Shown: positions 1-10,399, counted from the stretch's first letter. The stretch: DNA of 64,000 nt from Rugalucina vietnamica (GCA_964017185.1 OZ024879.1:23005456-23069455); one strand, 5' to 3'. The notes: generated by a model not told the origin, from the letters alone. A program made the numbers and translations.

Positions 1-462
1 ACCAAAAGTAATTCATAAATTTTCGAGACGAGAAGAAATCGTTCTTGCTCGTCTCCGAATCGGCCATACAAGAATAACACATTCCCACTTATTAAAGCGA
101 GAAGATCAACCCAAATGCATTGGCTGTGATACACCATTTACAGTTAAACACTTTCTTTTGGAATGTACTGACTTTGCTGCGGAGCGAGTTTCCTGTTTTC
201 AAGCAAATAACTTGAGAGAATTGTTTAAAGATGTACCCGTTGGAAACATTTTATCATTTCTTAGACAAGTAAATCTGTTTTATAAATTATAAATTTTTAA
301 CCATCAATGTTATTATTTCATATATCGTTTCTTTACAACGACATTTATATCTTACTAAACGTTACATTTTAATATGATTTCAATATATTTTTATCGTTTT
401 ACCTTGTTAGACGCTAATGACCCATCAGGGTTGATGCGTCGTTAAACAACAAACAAACAAAC
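1..462 (+). mobile_element. LINE 3' end (RNase H-bearing clade), truncated by window edge
   Basis: The first ~290 bases encode the C-terminal tail of a non-LTR retrotransposon polyprotein, ending in a Cys/His segment (CIGCDTPFTVKHFLLEC) and a stop near 292, followed by a 3' UTR and a short AACA/AAAC-type tail. The same 3' end recurs nearly identically at 48660-49125 on this strand and at 26030-26406 on the opposite strand, so this is one active or recently active family. The more complete copy carries an RNase H domain just upstream, which places the family with I/Nimb/Jockey-like LINEs; the exact clade is inference. Here the arginine codon CGA is intact where the 48.7-kb copy has TGA. Confidence 0.85.
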
Positions 463-629
463 TTCCGAAGTGAATGCAGATTTTGAAAATGGCCGCCACC
501 GTAAACTGTTCGATGACGTCACGCGATCACGTGTTTCTCACCCTTGTTCCAGAGGAGAAGATCTTAGCAGATGTGGATGACAATAGACGACAGCCGACGG
601 ACGCCAGAGCATGCGTAACGGGCTGACCG

Positions 630-871
630 TTTGACTCGGTAGCTCAGTGACAAGAACACTCGCCTGATAAGCGAGGGATCGAGGGTTCGAGTCCCAGTCA
701 GGCCAGGTTCTTTTCCCACCCCTGCAGTGGTCTGCAGGGGTCTCAGCATATATATTGGCTGCAGTGGTTGTTGTGCCAGATATGAGTGATATATCATGGT
801 ACCTGGTGGTATGTGGTAGCCTGCTGGACTGGAATATTGATACACAATTCAAGTTTAGATAAAAAAAAAAA
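630..871 (+). mobile_element. tRNA-derived SINE
   Basis: A tRNA-like head contains an A-box-like AGCTCAGTG at 641 and a B-box GGTTCGAGTCCC at 684-695. The anticodon stem CTCGC/GCGAG is perfect and encloses a loop with GAT, suggesting descent from tRNA-Ile. The D and T stems are imperfect and the head runs straight into a ~160-bp unrelated body and an 11-A tail, so this is a pol III-type SINE rather than a tRNA gene. Its minus strand gives the peptide DWDSNPRSLAYQ, a frequent artefact of SINE heads. I did not find a convincing target-site duplication. Confidence 0.8.
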
Positions 872-917
872 GATTTATTCTCAAAATATTAGCATTTTTT
901 TCTATCTTGCATCTTTG

Positions 918-1162
918 CAGGGATTCAAGCTAGCAATGAATTGAAGTTTCTTTTGAATCTTAATCGGACTAGTTTACTGGTGACACGCCAAATTGACAAT
1001 ATCTCACCAGAAATTTGGTAAGGGGAGAAATTTGGTAAGGGGAGAAATTATAAGAGATGTTCAAGCTAGCAACAAAATGAAGTGTCTTCTGGATTTCAAT
1101 CAGAATAGTTAACTAATGACACGTCAAAATGACAATATCTCACCAGAGGTGTGGTAGAGGGG
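918..1162. repeat. Diverged two-copy dispersed repeat
   Basis: Two related ~110-140-bp units begin near 918 and 1055, sharing TTCAAGCTAGCAA and GACAATATCTCACCAGA. A related segment with TTTACTGGTGACACGCC lies near 29960, so this is a dispersed family rather than a purely local duplication. No coding content. Confidence 0.5.
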
Positions 1163-1602
1163 AAATTAGTCCCTGCATCTCACAAGAGATGCGACTTTGA
1201 CACAGTCATCTGATATTTCAGCAGAATAAATCGGGGAACTCTTCTCTAGGGTTATGTTGTGACTAGTTCACTTCTTAGATAATATTAGACAGTTCATGTT
1301 TAAGTTTGACAGTGTCAAAATTAACAATACTTACACTTTTACAAGATGATATCTCTCCAAGATGTAAAACAGTTGCTTTGGGATGTCAATTCCTTTACAT
1401 CCGTAGGAGAAATTGTAGCTGTCAGGGGAAGGGATCAACGCTGTAGTTATGACTTTGAAGTTACCAAGATCTAAGACACTGTCGTTCGTGAGTCTGAAAA
1501 TTAAAAATAATAGGAAAATAAATATTAAATAGTTGATATAGACTAAAAGTACAAGCACTTATGAACTATCCTTGATCCACAAACTTCATAATCACAAAAT
1601 AC

Positions 1603-2302
1603 TTTTAAAGACGCTTTTAAGTGAGGGCCTTTCGGAACCTGAATTTTATGGTGACTTGGTTTACAAATTTAAGAAACTTAAAGGAATTAATGATTTTTCT
1701 TTTCAGTTCAGAAAAATCATAACACGTTACAGACGTATAGGTTATAACTTGAATGTTATGCGACAGTCTGCATGCTTAGTTTTTAACCCAGTTTTATGCT
1801 GCCTTCTTTAATTGCACGCCGGTGGGTCGGGCGTCAGACTCTATGATGGCCCCGACTTAAAGCTATTCATTTTAGTTGGTTGGGGCCGGAGCTTCTTGTA
1901 TGTTGCTTGGCCCACCGGGGTCCAACTGGTGTTTTTCTTTTTGCTCCGGAGTTAGTAGGTTATTCGGCGCCAAGGGATCTCCATCGTCGGGCAGCTTACT
2001 CAATCTGTGAGTCCTGGTTTTTGATTCATCGGGATGTTTATCATGATTTATTTGTTTGTTCTTGATGATTCATTGACTAGTTAGAGATTCACCACGAGGA
2101 CCGAAGAAATAACTAAATGTTATGAACCACTGCAGAAGCTGAGGTTGAGGTTATGGCCATGTAAAACCGGTTTAAGCCCGCCAGTAACTTTGTGTTACTG
2201 ATCGTTCCAAGTCTATATCATAATTTTGACACCTCGGTTTTTCGAGTGGGAATCTTTTTTCATTTGCGCCTTTTCCTGATCTTTGCCTACTTGTACCTTT
2301 TC
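1603..2302 (+). mobile_element. Penelope-like element fragment: RT C-terminus plus 3' tail
   Basis: The frame from about 1603 to 1795 is nearly identical to the C-terminal end of the reverse transcriptase ORF at 58.2-59.3 kb, then runs into the family's 3' tail, ending in CTTGTACCTTTT. Relative to the 59-kb copy it has a short deletion at the end of the ORF and an internal deletion of about 200 bp in the tail after the AGTAAC/GTTACT hairpin. It is 5'-truncated and cannot be functional. Confidence 0.8.
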
Positions 2303-3175
2303 ATAGAAAAGATGATAGTTTCATAATTTTGAGACCATTGAAGTTGAGGGAACGGCTTTCATGTTAAATGCAACGAGATATCCGTCATTTTTGCTAATGT
2401 AAGTTCTTCTGAAACTTAACTGTTTAACTGTTCATTAGCTTGACACAGAGGCATTTTCAATGATGGACATAACAGTCGCTGTGGTGTTTCTGTAGACACT
2501 AGCATGCTGTCTACATTCTTCATGCGTATCTCCAGCGTATTTTTTTCGCCAACCCGACAAACGTAAGTCTTCACGTCTTCACATCGTCTCTGTCTTTGTT
2601 CGCTCTGCCGACAATTTTTTACTTTTCACATCCATCGGTGGCCACTGCAGAATTTGGCGCCGTAATATCGCAAGGATATAGCACAAGTCATCCTACATAC
2701 TTCTCACGATGCCACACTTTTATCGCGCGACCACGCCTCGCTTACTGCACATCATGAAGATGGGGTAATTTCATAAATATGTAATTATAACTCTCAATAT
2801 AATAATGCAAAGCCGCAAACGTTACGCATTGCAAATTTATACTTATATAATTTTCCAAAGCCTCACAGACCGTGAAAAATTGGTACCAATGCGTCACACG
2901 CACGCCGGTCAGAATTGTGCATGCACTTGAAATTCATGTAGCATTCATACCTATTCTTCACATTGATAAAACAATGTCTGTCTGAAGTATGAGCCTTCAA
3001 TTCAAATTCTTCACAGCATAATATGTGCAAAAATATTCCTTTTTCTTACATCTAAGAAATATTCATACTAGTTCTTCAAAGTTTGGATTTACGAGTACGC
3101 ACCAAAGCTTTTCACACCAAAATCTCACATGGGAAAATTTGGTAACCGCGAAAATAAACGTGTGAAATTTGTCCT

Positions 3176-3179
<4 letters not shown>
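2303..3179. other. Gene-less stretch
   Basis: No coding potential, RNA gene or clear repeat was recognised between the PLE tail and the CA microsatellite. Confidence 0.5.

Positions 3180-3222
<43 letters not shown>
3180..3222. repeat. (CA)n microsatellite
   Basis: About 21 uninterrupted CA units. It makes an artificial poly-Cys/Val ORF on the minus strand. Confidence 0.95.
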
Positions 3223-3224
<2 letters not shown>

Positions 3225-3413
3225 TCGAACTTGAACGTTCGCATGCAGTAAGAATAGAAGGGCCAGGAATCGAGACACCTGGCGGGAAAGAAAATCCATC
3301 ACATATTATTTTTTCCGTCATTACACTTGAAGGACAAGATGACTAGCTCTTTCCAAACTAGGCAGCCATCCGACTAACCTTAACCGAAACCAAGGCAACG
3401 AGCGAAACAGAGA

Positions 3414-4038
3414 AGTGTCCAAGCGTTTACTGGTTCTCTCCTGATAATCTGGTCTCCTATCTTCGTCTGCATTAGTGTCCAAGCGTTTATTTGCATGGCA
3501 CTGGTTTTCTCCTGATAATCAGGCCCCCTTCCTTTGTCTACATTAGTGTCCAAACATTTATGTTGCATGGCACTGATTCTCTTCTGATATTCTGGTCTCT
3601 TTTCATTGTCTGCATTGGTGTCCAAGCGCTTATGTTGCATGACACTGATACTCTTCTGATAATCTGGTCCCCTTGCTTTGTCTGTATTAGTGTCCAAGCG
3701 TTTATGTTGCATGACATTTGGTATCCCCTGTTAATCTGGTCCCCTTTCGTTGTCTGCATTAGTGTCCAAGCATTTATGTTGCATGGTATTGGTTCTATTC
3801 TGATAATCTGGTCCCATTGCTTTGTCTGCATTAGTGTCCAAGCGTTTCTGTTGCATGACACTGGTTCTTTTCTGATAATCTGGTACCCTTGCTTTGTCTG
3901 CATTCGTGTTCAAGCGTTTATGTTGCATGGTACTGGTTCTTTTCTGATAATCTGGTCCCCTTGCTTTGTCTGCATTCGTGTTCAAGCGTTTATGCTGCAT
4001 GGCATTGGTTATCTCCAGATAATCTGGTCCCCTTTCTA
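3414..4038. repeat. 72-bp tandem repeat, about 8-9 units
   Basis: Units anchored on ATTAGTGTCC or variants start at 3471, 3542, 3614, 3686, 3758, 3830, 3902 and 3974, a spacing of 71 then 72 bp throughout. Because 72 is divisible by three, the array is open in several frames on both strands, giving 24-residue repeats such as CISVQAFMLH on plus and MQHKRLDTNADK on minus. Units differ by several substitutions, mostly without frame change. There is no clear start, splice or poly(A) context to show that it is translated. Confidence 0.9.
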
Positions 4039-4668
4039 AAACGATATCTAAAACAGTGAATGGCCATTTTACGTACATGTAGCATACTCGGAAGGTATCA
4101 GATTGGAGTGATATCATTACGTGACACGGAGTGCTTGAAGCTCCTTTGCTGGTCTGTGCTTGTGATGACTGAAACTAGCTTTTTATTGGGCTGCTTACAA
4201 ATATCGCAGTAAATAGCTACGGAGATGTTTCTGGTCATCACCTCCGAATTCTTAGGACTACCCAACATTGAATGACAGTTCAAACACCCACAATTAAGAA
4301 CCACCCCTGTAAATATAAATGAAGGTTTTTTACATGGAAAGTGCGACATATCACTCAAGCTCAACAGGCCCATGCCTATTGAGCCTTTAAATAGTACCAA
4401 AGCCTTCCGCTACGTGTGGAGGCACATTGTAGTCAATGATAATCCTCGCGAGAGAGTGATGCAGTATGTATAGAAAGAAAGCAGAAATTGGCAGGGTTGT
4501 CCGTATTTTTGTGATTTTAGCGAAGTCTTCTGAGCATGCGCACTTAGATCCGCCTGTCAGTTTGTTCGCCCGGAAATAAAAATAAAGTCACAAACTGCGA
4601 AGATTGTTAGTTTATTGAAATATTACGAACTGGGAGATGGATATCCCATTTCAATCAAATCAGGTTCT

Positions 4669-4781
4669 TTAGAGTAAAACGTCGTTGCTTTTTCTCATTT
4701 TAATGCAAACAGCAACCAAAATAAATGATAAAGTTAAAACAATCAAACCCAGGAATATTATTATATTATATTTTGTTTTCT
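4669..4781 (-). CDS. Putative last exon: transmembrane segment and short basic tail
   Basis: From a candidate acceptor (GAAGTCAG at 4782-4789) the frame reads a membrane-spanning stretch IIIFLGLIVLTLSFILVAVC followed by a short basic cytoplasmic tail (IKMRKSNDVLL) and a stop. The acceptor gives phase 1, compatible with the donor of the Thr-rich exon at 4965-5160. It would be the C-terminus of a type I membrane protein. The acceptor lacks a strong pyrimidine tract, so the exon start is uncertain. No family was recognised. Confidence 0.4.
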
Positions 4782-4964
4782 CTGACTTCAATTGATGTGC
4801 ATTTACATGTATGTAAAATGTCATACTGTACGGTAAAAGATGATGTATATGAAACATCAGCAATAAATGAATGATTAAATGTACTATTTTTAGTGATGTT
4901 TATTGGTGAAGATGTGAAAAATGATTTTAAACCCAATCAGATATATGAGGATGGATATGATCAC

Positions 4965-5160
4965 CTGTAGTGGCCTCCATGATAGCTTTGACGGTTGTCG
5001 TCGGTTCATTATTATCCACAGTTGTCAGCTTGACATCACTTGTAGTTACTGTTATCTTAAGGTGACTGATTGCGGTGGTTATGTCATGGGTTGTTGTACT
5101 TTTTGTTGATTACTGATCACTGTGATAAGTAGTTGTCGTAGTAACACTAACAGCTGGATT
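4965..5160 (-). pseudogene. Thr-rich stalk exon with an in-frame stop
   Basis: The exon is bounded by TTTCTTTCAG (acceptor) and ACAG|GTGATC (donor). It encodes an extracellular-type Thr/Ser-rich stalk, with runs such as VTTTTTY and NNEPTTTVKA, but a TAA interrupts the frame after about 16 codons. It lies just upstream of the transmembrane exon at 4669-4781 and is phase-compatible with it. The stop suggests a decayed gene copy or a sequencing error. Confidence 0.4.
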
Positions 5161-5458
5161 CTGAAAGAAATGACAATTTATAAAATAATAATAAATAAAT
5201 AAAATAAACTAAGGACTGAAAACTGTGTCACATAATTATAGCTTGAAGTCTCTGATTAGCGAATTTGGACCAGACCAAAATTTTCATGATAAGCGAATTT
5301 CGAAGGATAATTTCACTGATTGGCGAATAATTCATTCAATTTTTATAATAATTACCGCTTTTTATCGTTTATTGATTACTGATTTTTAGACAAACATTTC
5401 CTGATTAGTGATTTCAGAGGTACCTTATTGAGATCGTGTATAATGTTCATGCGTTAAT

Positions 5459-5527
5459 CCCAGTCAACAATGTTTCAGTCATGTCGGGACGGAGCCAACT
5501 CTTCCTGGGTTTAATCGGTAATGTACT
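5459..5527 (-). mobile_element. SINE 3' fragment
   Basis: This segment matches the middle of the SINE at 51120-51329 (shared blocks GTCAACAAT, TTTCAGTCATGT and GGAGCCA). It is a truncated, diverged copy without head or tail. Confidence 0.6.
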
Positions 5528-5844
5528 TTTATATGAGCCTCAACAACATTGAATCTGTGATGATAATTCCTGATTGGTACAAATGGCTTTAAGTCCCTGC
5601 CTGAAAGTGAGATTTGCCAGGGACAAGTTCAACTGATATAAACTTCAATTTTGGTGCCACTTATTTTATTCTCATATAAATAGAGGCATAAGAAGCATAA
5701 ACGTTTGTAATTATGTGTTTGCATATTAATTTGAAATCCTAATGTTTCATATTCAACAAAATTTAGGATCATAATTCAAGATCACCTTTCCCTATTCCTA
5801 ATGCCTCTACTCTCAAAGGCGAAGTTGTGGAGTTGCGAAATTAC

Positions 5845-5939
5845 AGGAATAGGTTTATAGTCTTTTTTTCTGTGTCCACATCAATAACAGCATCTACAAC
5901 CTTTACCCTGTATGTTCCATTTTGCTTTGCATCAAAATC
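5845..5939 (-). CDS. Putative Ig-like beta-strand exon
   Basis: Between ATGTGTTTCAG (acceptor) and CCT|GTAATT (donor) the frame encodes DAKQNGTYRVKVVDAVID and then a short beta-strand-like end. The pattern N-G-T-Y-x-V-x-V is typical of the F strand of Ig/Ig-like domains. Its donor phase (2) does not fit the next exon seen, so at least one exon may be missing or lost. Likely part of the same minus-strand membrane protein as 4669-5160. Confidence 0.35.
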
Positions 5940-6397
5940 CTGAAACACATTGAGTCTAACAAGTGCAATAATTAACTTAATATTCCGTTTATAATATGAC
6001 CTTTAATATAGTATTTCATTGCCCTCATAAAGTACATATTCTATTAAAATGTACACTGTTACAACGTCGTCATTTATGTTTTTAATGCTCGCAGAATGTT
6101 ATTCGTAACATAACAGGGGAAGAAGAAGACCGCCCGGAGATGTGCGACAGTGTGGAGAGTACTATTTTTGGCCCTCCTTGGCTGTCGCCTACCTTCACAC
6201 GAAGGAGAAGAAACAGAGTAGCCGGCAGTGTCTCCAAAAACAGGTATATTGCTGCACTCAACAGCTGTTTGTTTTTCAAAGTAATTCAAACATTTTTATT
6301 GTATGAGCTTATCTTCCGCTCCATTTCCTCCGACCTTGCCCAAAGTAATCCGTTCTCCCTTTGAAGAATCTGAAACGATCAACAATTTACCATTATG

Positions 6398-6934
6398 AAA
6401 ATATGAAAACATACATAAGGCGCCACCTTAACTTAATTAAAAATATGAAACATACATAAGGCGCCAACAGCACAAAAAAAATTTAAACACCAAGACATAA
6501 AACAAAAAGAACCACCAAAGAAGTAACACAAAGTTACTGGCGGGCTTAAACCGGTTTTAACTTTGTGTTACTGATCGTTCCAAGTCGATACTTCTGTGGT
6601 GGTTCTTTTTGTTTTATGTCTTGGTGTTTAATTTTTTTTTTTTTTGTGCTGTTGGCGCCTTATGTATGTTTTCATATTTTTAGTTAAGTTAAGGTAACTG
6701 AGTGGCCACCTATTGGGAAAATAGCTGCCCATTCGGCTTACGATTGTTTCATGGTATAAGTACCTGATTGTTAGTTTGGTTTTTTCCCCACCTCGGTTTT
6801 TGGAGTGGGAATCTTTTTCTGATTGCGCCTTTTCCTGATCTTTGCCTACTTGTACCTTTTTACAGGATCCTAACCTCACCCTCAGCTTCTGCAGTGGTTC
6901 ATAACATTTAGTAAGTTCTTCGGTCCTCGTGGTT
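6398..6934. mobile_element. Rearranged Penelope-like tails in head-to-head inverted arrangement
   Basis: Three pieces of the same PLE 3' tail are joined: minus orientation 6398-6559 (ending at the AAACCGG palindrome), plus orientation 6560-6861 (ending CTTGTACCTTTT), then a minus-orientation piece 6863-6934 from the more internal tail. The first two make a long near-palindrome around 6520-6600 with loop bases between two AACACAAAGTTACT-type arms. No RT sequence is present. Inverted partial units are a known feature of PLE insertions; this could equally be a recombination product. Confidence 0.75.
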
Positions 6935-7231
6935 GATACTGCCAAAAGAAGCGCGACACTCATACCGGTTATAGAATAAATAATGCACTTAATCGTAATG
7001 CAAAATCTTTCGAATGAAAGAAAAAGGTATAACCGAAGCCCACATCTCAGATCCATGTCTAATACAAGTCCATAGATAGAAACGTAAGAATCGCTTATAC
7101 AACGAGATACGAGTGACGTTCAACTAATGACCTTCAATACGGTATCGAAGAGTTGTGGTAGTTAGAGATAGGAAAATACAAACTGATTGCAAGCAATCCC
7201 TGAGGATTGGAAAAATAAGAGCATTAAATGG

Positions 7232-7267
7232 ATGTACGGGGAGACTTTTTAGGGCCGCCACACGGCA
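7232..7267 (+). repeat. Isolated copy of the Helitron/Helentron-like terminal hairpin
   Basis: About 34 bases starting GTACGGGGAGACTTTTTAGG match the hairpin-bearing ends at 35789-35823 and 36169-36203. The hairpin GCCG-CCACA-CGGC is kept. The flanks are unrelated, so this is a solo end or a remnant. Confidence 0.65.
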
Positions 7268-7349
7268 AACCAAAATAAACTTAATTGGAGACCAAAATAA
7301 ACTTAATTGTATTACTTTCACTGATGAAACCCTTATGATTTCTTAAAAA

Positions 7350-8170
7350 ATATCAAATAAACTTACGTTGCACAACTTTATCATTCCAAATATACTTCAA
7401 AATATAGATTCTTGAAAACAGTTCCACAAGGGAGATAAATTATAAATAATTATAAAGTCCGGAACACACATACAGGTATTCAAGTTATGACTTTATTCAA
7501 AAAGACTCCTGCCCTTACACTATGGAAACCATGAACTTATTCATTATCCACATGCACTTTTGCAGAGTTTATGATTTGTTTCCTCTCTCTCTCTCTCTCT
7601 TTACCATTAAGGAGGTCCCTCTAACCATAATGCTTCAGTGATGTACTTCGAGACGTATGTAACGAAGATATAAACATCACAAGCCAATCCATATATGGAT
7701 ATGAGTTTAGTCTCTTCTTTTTTGTTTTTCATTAATATTCATGAATATCGAAATAAGACACTTTTCTTTATGGCAATTGAATGTACAGACTTGTTCAGAA
7801 GTATCAATGATGCCATAGCAACATATCATGATATGGTTTAAACTGAAATTAATTTTGTTATGAAGTTCTAACAGACTTACTTTTTTCCAATTGCTTTCAT
7901 TAATATTTATGAATATGCAACACAAATTAATGCAAGGCAGGTGTATAAGCTCTAAATTGACATCAACTTCAGAGGTCTACAACAAGTAAAAGCTGAGATA
8001 TGATCGAATTGTCCCATTAGCTGATATATCTATATGCTTTGAATGGACCATGACCTTTGACCCAATGTCATTCCTATAAGAAAGGTCATGCACATTTTTA
8101 TTAATATGTTCATTAGAAGCGCTAACTATATTTCACATCATTGTCACTCAGCTCGGTTGGGGGCCATTTT
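7350..8170. other. Gene-less stretch with short AT-rich repeats
   Basis: Contains a (CT)n run at 7584-7600 and two copies of a CATTAATATT-ATGAATAT motif near 7730 and 7896. Nothing else was recognised. Confidence 0.5.
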
Positions 8171-8175
8171 GGCCT

Positions 8176-8346
8176 CTAATGCTTTATGCTCCATTTCTGG
8201 GCATGATAACACCGATATTTCTTAAGATTTGGCCGATAATAAAATGGTTGTCCACAACATTTATACGGGCCTTTCCTGGCATGTCCCTGTTCATGCTGAT
8301 GGAGCCCAGTTTTTGTCTTTAGAACCGCACCACAATGCTTGCAAAT
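8176..8346 (-). CDS. C2H2 zinc-finger gene, exon 2
   Basis: Acceptor CTATCATTTCAG precedes a 56-codon exon ending in TAG. It encodes one clear C2H2 finger, CKHCGAVLKTKTGLHQHEQGH (C-x2-C ... H-x3-H; quoted with its flanking glycine it spans residues 2-22), then an ARKGPYKC linker and a second, degenerate finger lacking the normal C-x2-C spacing. It joins in phase 0 to the exon at 8405-8788 through a 58-base intron. The likely role is nucleic-acid binding; no specific family is recognised. Confidence 0.55.
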   Translation of the reverse strand: MCKHCGAVLKTKTGLHQHEQGHARKGPYKCCGQPFYYRPNLKKYRCYHAQKWSIKH

Positions 8347-8404
8347 CTGAAATGATAGAGAAAATAGTGCATGAAGGTCTTTATTGTTTTCACTATTAAC
8401 TCAC

Positions 8405-8788
8405 AACATAAATTATGCTTAAGACATATGTTTCATGACATGCAGACATGCTCGTCCCTGAAAACGTAATTTTGTTATTGGGACGCAAGCTATTATTGTT
8501 ATTGGGTGTGTCTGTTTCAGCTGCTTTTACACCCAATTCACTCGTTTTGGTTTCTAGTGTTTTAAGAATCAGTGATTTTTGTTTGATGGCTTGTGCCTCG
8601 AGTAGTTGGTTAATGAATGTGTCAAAGAGGGAGGGTTTCTTATTGAGACATGCAAGAAGTGAGTCCATCACCAATTCTGGGTCAAGTTCGATCTCTTCAC
8701 ATTCAAATTCATCACTTTGGGCTCTTGGCCTTTTAGTCGATTGTGTATTAACAATCCCTCGACCTTTCTTAGATTCCTTTGGTGGCAT
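8405..8788 (-). CDS. C2H2 zinc-finger gene, exon 1 (MPPK start)
   Basis: An ATG at 8788 opens a frame beginning MPPKESKKGRGIVNT, a basic N-terminus followed by an acidic patch and a predicted helical, Leu-rich stretch (SLLACLNKKPSLFDTFINQL) that could be a coiled coil. The frame reaches a strong donor GTT|GTGAGT at 8404 in phase 0; splicing a 58-base intron leads directly into the zinc-finger exon. Short retrotransposon ORF1 proteins can look like this (basic start, coiled coil, zinc finger), so a transposon origin is possible. The protein would be about 183 residues. Confidence 0.5.
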
Positions 8789-9391
8789 TGTTATGTAAGC
8801 AACCGCTTATGTGACCGTCGAGCACTGGTACCAATTTGTTTAGTGGTCTTTTCTTATATGTGAAATGTCAGTACAGACTCTTCAGGAACAGTTCTACTTA
8901 AGAAATCATATAACAAAATTATTTTGTTGAATAATTAGATATTTGATGCATCACTTAAAATTTTTCACTCCGCCATTGTAACACCGGTGATTACGAAAAT
9001 GATGATGGATGAAAAAATTGCTAAACTTAAAGTCTTATAGTATATGTTTAAGGTGGTTTGTAGCGTTGTCTTAGGGCGAGGTGTGAGGTACTCGGTTTGT
9101 CGTAATTCAATGGAATCTCTGATTTCCACTGCTGAAATGACTGCATGTCCAAATTCGCATCTCTTGTGAAGCTAGGGATTTATTTCCCCCGAGCACATTC
9201 CCCGTGTTGACTGGTAGCCCGTTATCACCACAAGTGACAACTGGCAAAGGTTATTGTCTCGTTGTTCTTCATTGGTTGATTCAAAAATCGATAATCCGGT
9301 CAGATCTAGAGTTACATAATTTCAAAATCACAGGCAAATAATAATGTCATTATTTTACTTTTGTTGTTGTCATTCCGATTATATTTGCCAA

Positions 9392-9693
9392 TCAAATCGA
9401 TATTTTAAAGGAATCTGTAAAGAAACAATAGCCGTATTCGACTGGTAATTTCATCTGAAGTGGTGTGTTAGCTGCCCTCTTTAATATTGTAGTGTCACTG
9501 TCGCTGGGGGTGGCTGGCGAAGTGGGTGTGGCTGGTGGAGGGGATGAGCTGGTAAACGATGATGATAATATTGGTAACAAGGGAAAGTCATTGAGGGACA
9601 GTCTCCTTTTCTCTCGCCGCTGCTTCAACCATCTTACAAGCAGTATTACAAGCACTAGTAGTAGTAGTATTATCGCCACTCCCATTATTCCAG
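9392..9693 (-). CDS. Membrane protein, 3' exon with transmembrane segment TM2
   Basis: Acceptor TTGTTTTACAG precedes a phase-1 exon encoding IIMLLL-type hydrophobic sequence (GVAIILLLLVLVILLVRWLK), then a basic stop-transfer cluster and a ~70-residue cytoplasmic tail rich in Ser, Pro and Thr, ending in a stop at 9392. The phase matches the donor CAG|GTGGGC of the exon at 10102-10240 exactly. Together they give a single-pass type I membrane protein with a Ser/Thr-rich stalk. No enzymatic domain is seen. Confidence 0.55.
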
Positions 9694-10083
9694 CTGTAAA
9701 ACAAAGGTGCAGAAGAAATTACAGTAGGATCTAGGGGGTGTAAGCTGTGCAAATGAATATAATTTAGACATAAACTTCTTTGACTTTGAATAGGAACGAA
9801 AGCGTTCATAGGCTTCGTAGAGAAATTCATCTTCACTGTCGTCAAAGCTGTCATCAAAATTTGTCGTGCTTATAGGTACTTCATAATCACTATCGGTTTT
9901 TTGTGCTGCATATGATGTTCTTCGCGGCGTCATCATTCTCAAATCTAGTTGGTCAGCAGCTGGACATTGAGCATCTATTATAAACCTTTTTTTCTTCTTA
10001 ATTATTCTACACAAAATGATAACAATAATTAATAAGATAATTGTAACGATTGTCATTATAGCCAGTAGAATACATACCAAGAA
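9685..10083 (-). CDS. Alternative 3' exon with a different transmembrane segment TM1
   Basis: From a candidate acceptor CTGTTCTAG at 10084 the frame reads FLVCILLAIM and onward through a strongly hydrophobic span, a KKKK stop-transfer signal and a ~90-residue acidic tail (FDDSFDDSEDEFLYEAYERF) with a DYEVP tyrosine motif. It lies inside the intron between the stalk exon 10102-10240 and TM2, and its stop falls within the TM2 exon. It begins in phase 0, matching the duplicated stalk exons (phase 0-0) but not the 10102-10240 donor (phase 1). It may therefore be an alternative C-terminus with different signalling potential, or a decayed exon. Confidence 0.4.
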   Translation of the reverse strand, partial: FLVCILLAIMTIVTIILLIIVIILCRIIKKKKRFIIDAQCPAADQLDLRMMTPRRTSYAAQKTDSDYEVPISTTNFDDSFDDSEDEFLYEAYERFRSYSKSKKFMSKLYSFAQLTPPRSYCNFFCTFVLQLE

Positions 10084-10101
10084 CTAGAACAGTGTGCCCA
10101 C

Positions 10102-10240
10102 CTGCAGTAGCAAGAAAGCTGCTGGTAGCCTCTGGTGTCAATGTTGAAGCTGGAATAGGCAGCTGTGTTGTTGCATCGCTGGAGTTGCTGGTTTGTTCAC
10201 TCTCTGTCACTGACGTGGCTCTGCTAGGTACTGTTGTGCT
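10102..10240 (-). CDS. Membrane protein, Ser/Thr-rich stalk exon C
   Basis: Acceptor TTCTTTCAAGCAG and donor CAG|GTGGGC bound a 139-base exon (phase 0 to 1). It encodes a mucin-like segment with SDATTQLPIPASTLTPEA, clearly homologous to the exons at 11758-11874 and 12181-12297, including the intronic bases upstream (GAAAGAACAATG and CAATCGGTTGACACAC). O-glycosylation is expected from composition. It is the one joined in phase to TM2. Confidence 0.55.
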
Positions 10241-10279
10241 CTGCTTGAAAGAACAATGGTAAGTTATAGTCAATCGGTT

Positions 10280-10280
<1 letters not shown>

Positions 10281-10346
<66 letters not shown>
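10281..10346. repeat. (AC)n(AG)n compound microsatellite
   Basis: About 20 AC units followed by about 13 AG units, within the intron upstream of stalk exon C. A shorter AC tract sits at the same relative place upstream of exon B (11913-11940). Confidence 0.95.
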
Positions 10347-10399
10347 GATAATTTCAAAGTCCACCTTAGACACCTTTTCACAGTGTTAATAAAAATTAA

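Noticed and set aside
630..702. tRNA-Ile gene
   Set aside because: D and T stems are imperfect, no clean acceptor stem, and it runs into a body and poly(A), so it is a SINE head.
3063..3302. Cys-rich ORF on minus
   Set aside because: Produced by translating a CA microsatellite.
6628..7056. 142-aa minus-strand ORF
   Set aside because: Lies in inverted PLE-tail sequence and has no family resemblance.
8448..8798. Plus-strand 116-aa ORF
   Set aside because: Antisense shadow of the MPPK exon, which has a better start, donor and phase-compatible zinc-finger exon.
9465..9734. Plus-strand ORF across the TM2 exon
   Set aside because: Shadow of the minus-strand transmembrane exon.
10007..10381. Single long minus-strand ORF with Ser-Leu and Cys-Val runs
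   Set aside because: Its upstream part is the compound microsatellite; only 10102-10240 is splice-bounded and conserved with exons A and B.
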